Below are positions 1 to 9,250 of a stretch of 64,000 nucleotides of DNA, piece by piece. A program made the translations under genes and the position numbers. The stretch's first letter is position 1. Each line of letters opens with the position of its first letter. The notes below the pieces were generated by a model, which saw only the letters and a program-made list of their open reading frames with translations, did no database searches and had not been told where the DNA came from. Source of the DNA: Streptomyces sp. DH12 (GTDB lineage: Bacteria; Actinomycetota; Actinomycetes; Streptomycetales; Streptomycetaceae); assembly GCF_020873895.1 (NCBI RefSeq), contig NZ_JAHWGT010000001.1:1-64000 (forward strand), given 5' to 3'.

Positions 1-18
1 CCCCCCCCCCCCCCCCCC
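1..18. repeat. Homopolymer of 18 C at the window edge
   Basis: The first 18 bases are all C, reading as poly-Gly in the truncated regulator. Such a run at a sequence end is typical of a contig border or a poly-G read artefact. Confidence 0.6.
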
Positions 19-2495
19 GACTCCGCCTCGCGCCGCACGACACCGGACGCCGCTCGGCGATCCGGTCCGATCGGCGGGACACCCCCTGGAGGGCGTCTCG
101 CCGGTATCGCCCCCGACGCGGGCCGTTCTGCCGACCCGGCCGGCGGCGCGGCCCCCAGGGACGCCAGGAGGCGGGTCAGGGCGCGGCAGGGACCCGGCGG
201 CGCGTCTGCCGTCGCGCGTGCGGCGGCGGCGAGGTTGCGGTGCTCCGCGACGAGCCACCCGGCGGCGGCCGCCCGGTCGGGGAAGGCCCGCTCCCACCCC
301 TCCCCGCCGGCCGAGGGGGCGGCCGGTACGGCCGGGAGGGCGACGGGTGCGGCGTGCGGCGGTCCCAGCCGTCGTGACGCCGCCGCGGCGTACCCGACGT
401 AGTGCCGCACGAGCCGGTCGAGGGCGGCCCGGCGGGCCGCCTCCGGGTCCTCCCGCCGCGCCGTGACGAGCGCGTGGCGGCGCAGCAGCGGGTGCAGCCG
501 GAACCGGTCGCGGGTGCGCTGCTCCAGCAGGTTCCGGTCGAGCAGCCCGTCCAGGAGGCGGCGCGCCCGGTCGCGCGCCACACCGAGCAGGGCGGCGGCC
601 GCCGCCGAGTCGGCGTCGGGCCCGGGCAGCAGACCGAGGGTGCGGAAGGCGTACCGCTCCGGTGCCGCCAGGCACCGGTAGGAGGCGTCGAACTCGCGTG
701 CGACGCTGCGGCTGCCGAGCCGCAGCTCGTCCAACGCCCCAGCGCCGACCAGGCCGTCGACCAGTTCCGGCGCGGCCCGGCTCGTCCGCTGGCGCAGCCG
801 CGCGGCGGCGATCCGCACGGCGAGCGGCAGGTACCCGCAGCGCCGCGCCACCGCCGCGGCGTACGGCGCTGCGGCCGGCGCGACGCCGGTGAACAGGGCC
901 GCGGCCTCGGCGGGGGAGAGGACGTCCAGCGGGAAGGGGTGGGCGCCGTCGAGTTCGGCCAGGGGGCCCCGGCTGGTGACGACGACGAGGCTCGCGGAGC
1001 CGCCGGGCAGCAGCGGTCGGACGTGCGCCGCGTCGGCGGCGCCGTCGAGCAGGACGACCACCCGGCGCCGGCCGAGTACCGCCCGCCAGCGGGCGGCGGC
1101 CAGGGCCACGCTCCCCGCCCCGCCAGGCTCGCCCGCCATCCGCAGCAGCAGGTCCAGCGCCTCGTACGGGGAGAGGGGGGTGCGCTCGGCGCTGTGCCCG
1201 TGCAGGTCGACGTAGAACTGCCCGTCCGGGTGGGCGGCCGCCGCCCGGTGCGCGACGCGCGTGGCGAACGCGCTCTTCCCGACCCCGGGCATGCCGGTGA
1301 CCGCCAGGACCACGCTGCTGCCGCCGCTCTCGTCCCCGTCCTCCCGGCGGTCGGCGCCGCCGCCCGAGGCCAGGGCGAGCGCGCGGTCGAGTTCGGCGCG
1401 GCGCCCGACGAAGTCCGGCAGGTCGCCGGGGAGCATGTTCGGCCCGCTGCGCGGCGCGCGGGGGAGGGCGGGGACCGGAGGCTCCGCGGTGGCCGTCCGG
1501 CCACTGGTTCCGGTCCGCACCGGCGGCCGCGCCGTCCCGCCCGCGGCGGACCCGGCGCGCCCGGCAGCGCCCGCCCCGCCCGGTGGGGTCGGTCCGCCCG
1601 GTGGGGTCGGTGGGGTCGCCACCGGCCCGCCCACCGGTGCCCCCGCCCGCGCGTCACCGGCGGCCGCGAGGCGCCCCGCCTGGCGCAGGGCCGCGCCCGG
1701 CTCGACGCCGAGTTCGTCGTGGAGCACACGGCGGGCGCGGGCGTAGGTGTCGGCGGCCTCCCGGACCCGGCCGAGGGACACCTGGCAGCGCACCAGCAGC
1801 TCCCACGGGCGCTCGCGCAGCGGATGGGCGCGGGTGAGGCGCAGCAGCTCGGGCACCAGCCGGTCGCAGCGGCCCTGGGCCAGTTCGACCTCCGCCAGTT
1901 GCTCCACGGCGCCCAGGCGCTCCTCCACGATGACCGGTTCGGCGTCGCGGCGCAGCTCCTCGGAGCCGATGTCGGCGAGCGGTTCGCCCCGGAACAGCCC
2001 CAGGGCCTCGCGCAGCGGCCCGGCCCGCAGCTCGGGGGGCAGCTCCCGGGCCCGGGCCACCAGCCGCCGGAAGCGGTGCAGGTCGACGGTGTCCTCGGCG
2101 ACGTCGATGAGGTAGCCGTCGCCTGAGCAGACGAGGTCGCAGCCGGGCAGGGCGCGGCGCAGCCGGGAGGCGTAGACCTGGAGGGCGCCGGCCGCCGAGC
2201 GGGGCGGCTCGCCGTCCCAGACGGCCGCCAGCAGGCGCTCCCTGGCGACCTGGCGGCGCGGTGCGAGGAGCAGCGCGGCGAGCAGCCTGCGCGGCTTGGG
2301 CGGCGGCGGCGTCCAGCGCACGCCGCCGAGGCGCACGTCGAGGTCGCCGAGGAGCCGGAACTCCACCGTGGCGGCCGGGCGGACCGCCCCGGCGGTGGTG
2401 GTGGTGGCGGGGCCGGTGGCCGGGCCGGCGGCCGGGCCGCCGGCGGTGGTCGTGGCGGCGGGGTGGGACGCGGCCCGCGGGCCGGGGGGTGGCAT
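1..2495 (-). CDS. AfsR/SARP-type transcriptional regulator, partial (C-terminus off the left edge)
   Basis: The frame is open from the ATG at 2495 to base 1, about 831 codons with no stop. After a low-complexity N-terminus comes a winged-helix DNA-binding region (VEFRLLGDLDVRLGG), then a bacterial transcriptional activation domain ending near DELGVEPG. An NB-ARC NTPase follows with Walker A GMPGVGKS (about base 1290) and a DRFRLHPLLRRHA segment typical of the family. A GGAGGGG ribosome site precedes the ATG. Family members sense signals and activate secondary metabolism. The last 55 or so visible codons turn Pro/Gly-rich and do not look like the expected continuation, and the frame ends in a poly-Gly run, so the left end may be damaged by assembly. 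Confidence 0.85.
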   Translation of the reverse strand, partial: MPPPGPRAASHPAATTTAGGPAAGPATGPATTTTAGAVRPAATVEFRLLGDLDVRLGGVRWTPPPPKPRRLLAALLLAPRRQVARERLLAAVWDGEPPRSAAGALQVYASRLRRALPGCDLVCSGDGYLIDVAEDTVDLHRFRRLVARARELPPELRAGPLREALGLFRGEPLADIGSEELRRDAEPVIVEERLGAVEQLAEVELAQGRCDRLVPELLRLTRAHPLRERPWELLVRCQVSLGRVREAADTYARARRVLHDELGVEPGAALRQAGRLAAAGDARAGAPVGGPVATPPTPPGGPTPPGGAGAAGRAGSAAGGTARPPVRTGTSGRTATAEPPVPALPRAPRSGPNMLPGDLPDFVGRRAELDRALALASGGGADRREDGDESGGSSVVLAVTGMPGVGKSAFATRVAHRAAAAHPDGQFYVDLHGHSAERTPLSPYEALDLLLRMAGEPGGAGSVALAAARWRAVLGRRRVVVLLDGAADAAHVRPLLPGGSASLVVVTSRGPLAELDGAHPFPLDVLSPAEAAALFTGVAPAAAPYAAAVARRCGYLPLAVRIAAARLRQRTSRAAPELVDGLVGAGALDELRLGSRSVAREFDASYRCLAAPERYAFRTLGLLPGPDADSAAAAALLGVARDRARRLLDGLLDRNLLEQRTRDRFRLHPLLRRHALVTARREDPEAARRAALDRLVRHYVGYAAAASRRLGPPHAAPVALPAVPAAPSAGGEGWERAFPDRAAAAGWLVAEHRNLAAAARATADAPPGPCRALTRLLASLGAAPPAGSAERPASGAIPARRPPGGVPPIGPDRRAASGVVRREAESGGGGG

Positions 2496-2520
2496 GGGTG
2501 GTTCCCCTCCTTGACTCGCG

Positions 2521-2537
2521 TGTATCGCCTGTATCGC
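2521..2537. promoter_or_regulatory. Direct repeat upstream of the SARP-type regulator
   Basis: TGTATCGC occurs twice with one base between, ending 26 bp before the regulator's start codon. SARP proteins bind short direct repeats near -35, so an autoregulatory site is possible, but the 9-bp period is not the usual 11 bp. Confidence 0.25.
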
Positions 2538-2541
2538 GTGC

Positions 2542-2580
2542 GGCCGGTGCCCGCCCCGGGTGTGGGGACGGGCACCGGCC
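2542..2580 (-). terminator. Hairpin terminator after the secreted protease
   Basis: GGCCGGTGCCC and GGGCACCGGCC form a perfect 11-bp stem around a 17-base loop, 22 bases after the protease stop codon. There is no T-run, as is usual in Streptomyces. Confidence 0.55.
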
Positions 2581-2602
2581 GGCCGGCGGCGTGGTCCCCG
2601 CG

Positions 2603-5600
2603 CTAGCGGCGTGCCGCCCGTACCGTCACGACGTCGGCGCGGTGCCCGGCGCCGTTGTGGTGCAGGACGGCCAGCAGTTCGCCGCCCCGGGCGTGCGGCG
2701 CGGCGTGCACCGTGAGGGCGGTGCCGGGCCGGGCGAGGTGGGTCAGCGCGGGCGCGCCGGCCGCCTCCACCCGGTATCGGGGGGCGAGCGGGTCGTAGGC
2801 CACCGGTGCGTCGAGCTGGTCGACGACCGCGCTGCCGGGTGCCCGGTAGAAGCCGCCCACGGCGACGGTGTAGCCGATCGGGTGGGAGGCCGCCGCCGGG
2901 TCGACGCCCAGGGCGGCGAGCCGCACCGGCAGGACGACGACGTTCGTGTCGAAGGTGTTGGTGTCCACGTCGCCGTGGTGGCCGTTGACGGGCTGGGTGT
3001 CGACGGTGGTGAAGCCGCCGCCGGGCCGCGGCCTGCGCAGGTCGACGGTGTTGACCAGCAGGACGTCGCTGCGCGGCGCCTTCACCACGTACGACTCGAA
3101 GTCGGGCGTGCCGTCGCCGGTCGTGTCGATCCTGACGTACGGGACGGTGTTGCTGCCGATGTTGGCCCAGTCGCCCCAGGTCGCCACCGCGAAGGCGGCC
3201 AGCGCGTCCTGCGGGCGGCCCGCCGCGCGGGCCTGCGGGGCGGTGCTGGTCGCGCCGACGTACCGCAGGTCGCCGCCGCGGCCGGTGGCGTTGAGCACGC
3301 AGCGCTCGCCCGCGGCGTCGGCGCAGTCGGGCAGCCGCGGCGAGCGGGCGCCCAGTTCGAACGCGCTGACCAGGCCCCGGTAGGCGGAGGGCCCCCCACC
3401 CTGGTCGAGGCCGCGGCCGGTGAGTCGCAGCAGGGCGCGGGCGTCCGCGCCGCGCGGGGTGACCGCGTGGGGGACCCGGACCGCGGAGACCGGTTTCGGC
3501 GAGGCGGCGACCGGGACGCGCAGGGTCTGGTCGGCGCCCGCGCGCGGGGTGAGCAGCAGGCGGCCGGAGGTGTCGCCGACAAACTGGCGGGCCAGGCCGC
3601 CCTGGACCGCCTCCATCGCCGGTTCCATGGCCTTGCGGAGCAGGCGCGCGTCGTCGATCCGGAGCGTGACCGTCACCTTCGCCGTGCCGTGCGCGGGGAC
3701 CCGCACCCGGCTGGGCGAGACGGTGAAGCGGACGCCCGGCATCGTCGCCACCGCCCGGTAGGACGCGTCGAACACCTGCTCGCGCCCGCTCTTGTTGACG
3801 ACGCGCACGGTCTTCGCGCGGTGCAGTCGGCGCTCCACCTCGACCACCCCGAAGGAGGCGCTGACCGCACCCGGGTCTTCGGTGACGTAGGCGAGGGTCC
3901 GGGTGCGCAGCGCGGCGAGCGCGTCGATGCGTCCGGCGCCGACCCGCTGCGGGGTGAGCGGGGTGCCGTCGTCGGCGGTGATGTCGTGGCCGGCCGTGTT
4001 CATGGCAGCGGCCTTGGCCTCCTCGTAGGTCCACTCCGGGTGGGCCTGGCGGATCAGGGCCATGATGCCGGTGGCGTGCGGGGCCGACATGGAGGTGCCG
4101 GAGTAGACGGCGCGGTCGGTGCCGCTGCCGCTGAACGCGGCGGCGATCGTGTCGCCGGGGGCGGAGAGGTCCGGCTTGACGACGGGCCCCCGGATGCCGC
4201 GCGAGGTGAACTCGGAGGCGGTGTCGGTGAGCCGCTCGTCATAGGTGTCGACGCTCGCCCGGTCGGAACCGACGAGCCGCACCCGCAGCGTGCCGGCCTC
4301 CAGGGCCGGCCGGAGCGCCTTCGCCGCGCCGGCCGTGAACTGGAACATCGGCATGCCCGGGGTGCCGGTGACGCGCGAGGTGAAGTGGTCCTGCTCGGAG
4401 CTGAGGACGACGGCCGCGGCGCCGGCCGCCTGCGCGTGCGTGGCGCGGGCGACCGACCCGCACTCCAGGCCCTCGATGGTCCGCTGGACGTGCATCTCCA
4501 ACCAGACGGTCCGCCCGGCGACGGCCGCCGCCTCCCCGGGCGAGTACGCCGTGCAGCCCCGCGCGTTGCCCTCCGGCAGGCGGACCACCTCACGGCTCAG
4601 GTCGAGGGTGTCCATCCCGGTGTACGCGAGGCTGAACTGCCCGAGCCGCTGCCCGGCCAGCGCGGCCGGCTGCTCCACGCGGGCCCGGTCGCGCAGCACG
4701 TACGAGTCGCGGGTGCTGCCGACGGTGAGCGCCTCGGGGGCGAGGCTGCCGGGGGAGCCGGCCACGTCGTACAGGTCGCCGCCGTTGCCCGCGGAGAAGA
4801 CGGCCAGCACGTCGTGCCGGGCGAGTTCGCGGACGAAGAGCGACAGCGGGTCGTCGACGCTGTTGTAGTTGCTGCTGAGCGCCAGGCTGACGATGTCGAG
4901 CCGGTCGGAGAAGTCGCCGTCGCCGTCGGGGTCGAGGGCGTGGTCGAGGGCCTTGGCGGTGAGGGCGGAGGTGAGGCCGTTGCAGCCGAAGACCTTCAGC
5001 GCGTACAGGGACGCCTCGGGTGCCATGCCCGGGCCGACCCGCATCGCGCCGACGGCTTCGGCGGTGAGGCCGGCGTAGTCGCCGGTGAAGGTGGTCCCGT
5101 CGGCGTTGACGCCCTGCGAGGCGATGATGCTGGCGCCGTGCGTGCCGTGGTGGCCGCAGGAGATCGGGTTCGGGTCCGGTACGGGGGTGGTGGAGCCGAG
5201 CCGGCCCGAGGCGTCGTAGTCGTCGCCGACGAAGTCGGTCCCGCCGACCACCTTGGGCGTCGGGAAGGTGCCGGGGGCGACCGTGTCGGGGTCGACGGCG
5301 CGGTACGCCGCCTTGGTGCCGGGCCCGCCGAACGCCGCGTGGGTGTAGTCGATCCCGTCGTCGACGATGCCGACGCGGACGCCCTTGCCGGTGCCGCCGG
5401 TCCGCTGCCAGGCGTTGAGGGCGCCGGTGAGCCGCACGGAGTGGGTGCTGCTCTTCTCCTGGGCCGTCACCGGTCGGATCGAGCGCACGTCCGGCCGGTC
5501 GGCGAGGGCGCGCAGCCCGTCGGCCCCGGTCTCGACGAGGAGGCCGGGCACGGCGTTGCCGGTGACCGCGAGGACCTTCGTCGTACGGTCGGCTTCGCGC

Positions 5601-5965
5601 AGGGCGTCGGCGACCGAACCGGCGCGCCCGGTGACCGCGCGCCGGGCCTCCACGGCGGCGCGGCGGGCGGCGTCCGCGTCGCCGCCGCCCCGGGCCCGCT
5701 CGGTCGCGGCGTCGGCGGCGGAGCCGCCGGTGAGTTCCACGAAGACCGTGCCGTGCCCCGCCGCGGCGGCCGGGCGGGGCGGGAGCGCGGCGGGCGTCCC
5801 CGACGCGGCCCGCGCGGGCCCGGCCACCGCGGGCGCCGGCCGGTCCGCCGCGGTCCCGCCGGCGCCCGCGGCGGAGGTGGTGGTGGCGACGGCGGCGAGC
5901 GCGCACACCGCGGCCAGGGTCGGTAGGTGTCGGAAGCGTCTCGTGCGCTGGGGGTGTCGCGGCAA
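2603..5965 (-). CDS. Secreted subtilisin-like S8 serine protease
   Basis: This is a large (about 1120 aa) exported protease. A basic start (RHPQRTRRFRH) and a hydrophobic stretch form a signal peptide. The S8 triad is visible: Asp in VGIVDDGIDYTH, His in GHHGTHGASI and Ser in SGTSMSAPHATG. A PA-like insert (EQDHFTSRV region) lies between His and Ser, and a roughly 450-residue beta-rich C-terminal part follows. I prefer the TTG at 5965 to the TTG at 5974, because the AGAAGAGG ribosome site is 9 bases from the former and touches the latter. It is transcribed alone and ends in a hairpin. A role in extracellular protein digestion is inferred from the family. Confidence 0.88.
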   Translation of the reverse strand: MPRHPQRTRRFRHLPTLAAVCALAAVATTTSAAGAGGTAADRPAPAVAGPARAASGTPAALPPRPAAAAGHGTVFVELTGGSAADAATERARGGGDADAARRAAVEARRAVTGRAGSVADALREADRTTKVLAVTGNAVPGLLVETGADGLRALADRPDVRSIRPVTAQEKSSTHSVRLTGALNAWQRTGGTGKGVRVGIVDDGIDYTHAAFGGPGTKAAYRAVDPDTVAPGTFPTPKVVGGTDFVGDDYDASGRLGSTTPVPDPNPISCGHHGTHGASIIASQGVNADGTTFTGDYAGLTAEAVGAMRVGPGMAPEASLYALKVFGCNGLTSALTAKALDHALDPDGDGDFSDRLDIVSLALSSNYNSVDDPLSLFVRELARHDVLAVFSAGNGGDLYDVAGSPGSLAPEALTVGSTRDSYVLRDRARVEQPAALAGQRLGQFSLAYTGMDTLDLSREVVRLPEGNARGCTAYSPGEAAAVAGRTVWLEMHVQRTIEGLECGSVARATHAQAAGAAAVVLSSEQDHFTSRVTGTPGMPMFQFTAGAAKALRPALEAGTLRVRLVGSDRASVDTYDERLTDTASEFTSRGIRGPVVKPDLSAPGDTIAAAFSGSGTDRAVYSGTSMSAPHATGIMALIRQAHPEWTYEEAKAAAMNTAGHDITADDGTPLTPQRVGAGRIDALAALRTRTLAYVTEDPGAVSASFGVVEVERRLHRAKTVRVVNKSGREQVFDASYRAVATMPGVRFTVSPSRVRVPAHGTAKVTVTLRIDDARLLRKAMEPAMEAVQGGLARQFVGDTSGRLLLTPRAGADQTLRVPVAASPKPVSAVRVPHAVTPRGADARALLRLTGRGLDQGGGPSAYRGLVSAFELGARSPRLPDCADAAGERCVLNATGRGGDLRYVGATSTAPQARAAGRPQDALAAFAVATWGDWANIGSNTVPYVRIDTTGDGTPDFESYVVKAPRSDVLLVNTVDLRRPRPGGGFTTVDTQPVNGHHGDVDTNTFDTNVVVLPVRLAALGVDPAAASHPIGYTVAVGGFYRAPGSAVVDQLDAPVAYDPLAPRYRVEAAGAPALTHLARPGTALTVHAAPHARGGELLAVLHHNGAGHRADVVTVRAARR

Positions 5966-6237
5966 GCCAATCAACCTCTTCTGTCCCGTTTCCTTGTCGC
6001 ACCAGGGGTAGGGCGCACGCCCGGTCGGGCGGCCGCCACCTCCCGCCAGGTCAGCCGCCCCAGGTCAGGTCGTGGGGCGCGGCGCGGCCGGCGGTTCTCC
6101 CGGACCGGGTTGCGTTCCGGCGCATGGCGAGATTCCTCTCACGAGGGTCGGTCGGAGCTGCCCTCATGGTGGGGTGGCGGCGGAAAGGGGTGGAAGGCAT
6201 CCGGGTTTCCGCATCCGGCCCTGTCCCATTCAGGCCA

Positions 6238-6552
6238 TCAACGCTCCTGCGCGAGGCTCGGGAAGGCGCCCGGCACGCCGAGGACGATCTCGCACCGGAC
6301 GAGCCGCCATCCGCTCAGGTCAGGGCAGTTGCGCAGAACGCCGCGGCACAGGGCGGTGACGCGGTCCTCGGCCTGCTCGACGGATCCGGCCATCACGAAG
6401 ACGCCGAGCACGGGACCCGAGGGCGCCTCCGGGTGGACGGCGACGTGCTGCACCCGCGGATCGCGCAGGACGGCCGTCCTGGCCAGCAGCATCGCCCCGC
6501 GCGGCGGCCCGCCGGCAGGAGGTGGTGCGAACTGGGCATGAACGAGATACAT
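6238..6552 (-). CDS. Small conserved hypothetical protein (104 aa)
   Basis: The ATG at 6552 follows a GGAGAAG ribosome site, and the protein begins MYLVHAQFAPP. It has an alternating hydrophobic pattern (VFVMAGSVEQAEDRV, GWRLVRCEIV) suggestive of a small ferredoxin-like or YCII-like fold with no catalytic motif I recognise. It is divergent from the LuxR-type regulator with 143 bp between, so the two may share a control region. The function is unknown. Confidence 0.6.
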   Translation of the reverse strand: MYLVHAQFAPPPAGGPPRGAMLLARTAVLRDPRVQHVAVHPEAPSGPVLGVFVMAGSVEQAEDRVTALCRGVLRNCPDLSGWRLVRCEIVLGVPGAFPSLAQER

Positions 6553-6695
6553 GGCTTCTCCGGGCGATCGAAGCGGATGCGGGGGCTCCGGGACAGGCTG
6601 GGGCCCTTTGGCCGAAGTCGTCTTCCACGGGGACGTGGGGTGCGGCAGAATCGCGTGGCGTCCTTGGCATGCCACTTTCAACGACAGGGAAACCG

Positions 6696-7817
6696 ATGCT
6701 GCAGGCGCTGGGGCTGGATTCCGTCAGCGAGCGGGTGTACCGGGCGATGCTGGCCCACCCGGACGACGACGTGGTGCGACTCGCGGCCCGGCTGGACCTG
6801 CCGCCCGGCGACCTCGTCCCGGCCCTCGACCGACTCAGCGAACTCTCCCTGGTCTACCCCGACGCCCGCGAGTCCGAGGTGCCGAGGGTGGTCCGGCCCG
6901 AGGCGGCCATGGGCATCCTGCTGGCCCGCCAGGAGGCCGCGCTCGCCGCCCAGCAGGAGCGCACCGAGACCGCGCGGGCGGCGGCCGCCCGCCTCGTCGC
7001 CGAGTACGCCTCCGCCCATCCTGACACCGGCGGCGACGCCGTCGAGCGTCTCCACGGGATCGCCACCATTCGCCGACGATTAGCCCTACTCGGCGACTCC
7101 GCGCAGCGCTCGGTGATGACGTTCGCCCCGGGCGGCGGGCACAGCGAGGAGGACCTGCAGGCCAGCCGCGGCCCCAACGAGGCGATGCTCGCGCGCGGCG
7201 TGCGGATACGGACGGTCTACCTGGACAGCGTCCGCGGCCACGGCCCCACCAGGGGGCACGTCGAGTGGCTGGGCCGCTGCGGCGCGCAGGTCCGCACGGT
7301 GCCCTCCCTCCCGCTGCGCATGATCATCGTCGACCGGGAGACGGCCGTGCTCCCGCTGGACGTCGCCGACGCCCGGGACGCCGCGGTCGTGCTGCGCGAA
7401 CCGAGCCTGCTGGTGGCGCTCTGCGCCCTGTTCGACCAGACCTGGGCCGTCGCCCGGCCCTTCGCCGACCCCCAGGCCGGCGGGCCCGCCACCGCGGGCG
7501 AGGAACTGAGCCGGCGCGAGCGCGAGGTGCTGCGCCTCCTCGCCGAGGGGCACACGGACGAGTCGATGGCCAAGAGGCTCGGCATCTCCTCGCGCAGCGC
7601 CCGCCGCATCGTCGCGGGCCTGCTGCGCCGGCTCGACGCGCGCAGCCGGTTCGAGGCCGGCATCCTCGCGGTGCTGGCCGGCTGGCTCCCGTACGGCGTG
7701 CCGCTGCGGCTGGGCCCCGACGCCGTGCCCGCCGCGCGTACCGCCCCGGACGGCACCGCGGTGGCCGTCGCCACGGGACCGGCCCCCCGGCCGAGGGCCC
7801 GCCTGGCGGGCGGCTGA
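6696..7817 (+). CDS. LuxR-family regulator with TrmB-like N-terminus, carries a TTA codon
   Basis: The protein has 373 aa. The N-terminus resembles TrmB-like winged helices (VRLAARLDLPPGDLVPALDRLSELSLV). A central sensor-like domain follows, and the C-terminus has a LuxR-type helix-turn-helix (LSRREREVLRLLAEGHTDESMAKRLGISSRSARRI). The ATG at 6696 follows AGGGA; an in-frame ATG at 6669 lacks a better site. Codon 129 (7080-7082) is TTA, read by the bldA tRNA in Streptomyces, so translation is probably tied to development. Its place at the cluster's left border makes it the likely pathway regulator, which is inference. Confidence 0.85.
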   Translation: MLQALGLDSVSERVYRAMLAHPDDDVVRLAARLDLPPGDLVPALDRLSELSLVYPDARESEVPRVVRPEAAMGILLARQEAALAAQQERTETARAAAARLVAEYASAHPDTGGDAVERLHGIATIRRRLALLGDSAQRSVMTFAPGGGHSEEDLQASRGPNEAMLARGVRIRTVYLDSVRGHGPTRGHVEWLGRCGAQVRTVPSLPLRMIIVDRETAVLPLDVADARDAAVVLREPSLLVALCALFDQTWAVARPFADPQAGGPATAGEELSRREREVLRLLAEGHTDESMAKRLGISSRSARRIVAGLLRRLDARSRFEAGILAVLAGWLPYGVPLRLGPDAVPAARTAPDGTAVAVATGPAPRPRARLAGG

Positions 7818-7932
7818 CCACCCGCCGGACGAGGGGGGCCGGGCGGAGCGGAGCCCCCGCCGGACCGCCCCCGCCGCCGTTCGCGGCCGCCGAGGAGGAG
7901 GCGCCTGCGTCTTTACGACGCGAAAACGCCGT

Positions 7933-7976
7933 ACCGCCGCGACCGCGCCGGCTGTGCGCGAGCATGTCGCGGCGGT
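7933..7976. terminator. Possible terminator hairpin after the LuxR-type gene
   Basis: ACCGCCGCGAC and GTCGCGGCGGT form an 11-bp stem with a 22-base loop, followed by GTTT. It lies 115 bases after the regulator's stop. Confidence 0.4.
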
Positions 7977-8060
7977 GTTTCCGGCCCGACGGCGGCGTAC
8001 CGCGTCTCCGGTCGCACCGGGTGATCAGGCCGGAAAGGGGCGCTGTCCGAATAAGTCCTG

Positions 8061-8089
8061 TTGACCACTGCATGCGTGATCGACATTCT
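8061..8089 (+). promoter_or_regulatory. Candidate sigma-70-type promoter for the left-arm operon
   Basis: TTGACC and CATTCT are separated by 17 bases, close to the TTGACA/TATAAT consensus of HrdB-type promoters. It reads towards the methyltransferase, kinase, reductase and ABC genes. Confidence 0.5.
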
Positions 8090-8299
8090 GAACGGGTGGG
8101 CCGGGGAGCCGCCGACGCCTCCGTGCCCGCTTCCTCCGGCGTGCCCCACGGCCGCCGCGGCGGCACGCCCGCGCGGCGGGACCGGGCGGTACGACCGCAC
8201 CGGCACGCCGGTGACCCGGCGCGCGTCCCGGCCGGCGGGCGGGGCCACGGGAGGACCACGGGTGCAACGCCACGGCACACCACCGGAAGGGGTAGTTCC

Positions 8300-9181
8300 T
8301 TGCCTGGCAGCAAGTCGGATCTGAAGTCACTCAGGGCGACGAAGTACACCTCGTCGACGCGTACCGCCGGCAGCCTGGAGCGATTACGCCGCTCGGCGTA
8401 CCACACCGGACTGCGGGCGCTGGACGTCTGGGACCGGGTGCGCGGCAAGGAGCACCCGCTGCTCCCGCCCCGGCGCTACCGCCGGTTCATCGGCAACGGC
8501 GACTTCCTGGAGGTGGGCCGCCGCATCACCGCCTACCTGCGGGACGAGCTGGGCATGGGACCCGGCCACGACGTGCTCGACGCGGGGTGCGGCGCCGGAC
8601 GCGTCGCGGTCCCCCTCACGGACGTCCTCACCGAGGGCTCGTACCTCGGCTTCGACATCGTCCCCCACGCCATCGACTGGTGCTCCCGGACGATCACCCC
8701 GCGCCACCCGAACTTCCGCTTCGCGCACGTCGACATCCGCCAGGAGATCTACAACCCCGAAGGCACGCTCTCCGCCGTCGACTTCCGCTTCCCCGCCCCC
8801 GACGCGGCCTTCGACATCGCCGCGCTGATCGGGCTCATCAGCCATCTGCGCCCGGCCGAGATGGAGAACTACCTGGCCGAGTCGGCCCGGGTGCTCCGAC
8901 CCGGCGGGCAGTGCCTCACCACCGCCTACCTGGTGGACGACGCGGTCGCCGCGAACATCGCGCGCGGCGCCACCGCCTTCACCTTCACGCACGACCACGG
9001 CGACTACCACGTGCACTCCGAGGAGGAGCCCACGTACGCCATCGCCTACCGGCTGGACTACCTCCTGTCGGTGGCGGAGCGCCACGGTCTGCGCATGCGC
9101 CGGGACCCCCACCCGGGGACCTGGGGCGTCTCGACGCGGCGCCCCGCCTCGATGGACCTGCTCGTGCTCGAGCGCGTCTGA
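8300..9181 (+). CDS. Class I SAM-dependent methyltransferase with a TTA codon
   Basis: The protein has 293 aa. Motif I is VLDAGCGAGRVAVPL near residue 97, followed by the acidic ribose-binding region (YLGFDIVPHAIDW). The start is a TTG seven bases after GGAAGGGG; frames further upstream have no better site. Codon 29 (8384-8386) is TTA, the second bldA-type codon at this end of the cluster. It is first in a rightward run with the small kinase and the aldo/keto reductase. The substrate is unknown; O-, N- or C-methylation of the cluster product is inferred. Confidence 0.8.
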   Translation: MPGSKSDLKSLRATKYTSSTRTAGSLERLRRSAYHTGLRALDVWDRVRGKEHPLLPPRRYRRFIGNGDFLEVGRRITAYLRDELGMGPGHDVLDAGCGAGRVAVPLTDVLTEGSYLGFDIVPHAIDWCSRTITPRHPNFRFAHVDIRQEIYNPEGTLSAVDFRFPAPDAAFDIAALIGLISHLRPAEMENYLAESARVLRPGGQCLTTAYLVDDAVAANIARGATAFTFTHDHGDYHVHSEEEPTYAIAYRLDYLLSVAERHGLRMRRDPHPGTWGVSTRRPASMDLLVLERV

Positions 9182-9250
9182 GGCGGCCGGCGTCGTCCGG
9201 GCGCCGCGCGGCGCCCACGTCCCTGTACGAGAGAGGAACACCACCCGTCC

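Larger units (their letters stand above)
7818..8299. other. 482-bp intergenic region before the left biosynthetic arm
   Basis: No credible gene is seen here. It holds the hairpin at 7933-7976 and a good promoter candidate at 8061-8089, implying a leader of about 200 bases in front of the methyltransferase. Confidence 0.6.

Noticed and set aside
176-2575. Long open frames overlapping the AfsR-type gene on both strands
   Set aside because: They are Arg/Pro/Ala-rich with no domain; the true frame has clear SARP and NB-ARC motifs and a ribosome site.
2261-5926. 1221-residue frame on the plus strand opposite the protease
   Set aside because: High GC leaves few stops in the antisense frame; composition is Gly/Arg/Val-rich without motifs.
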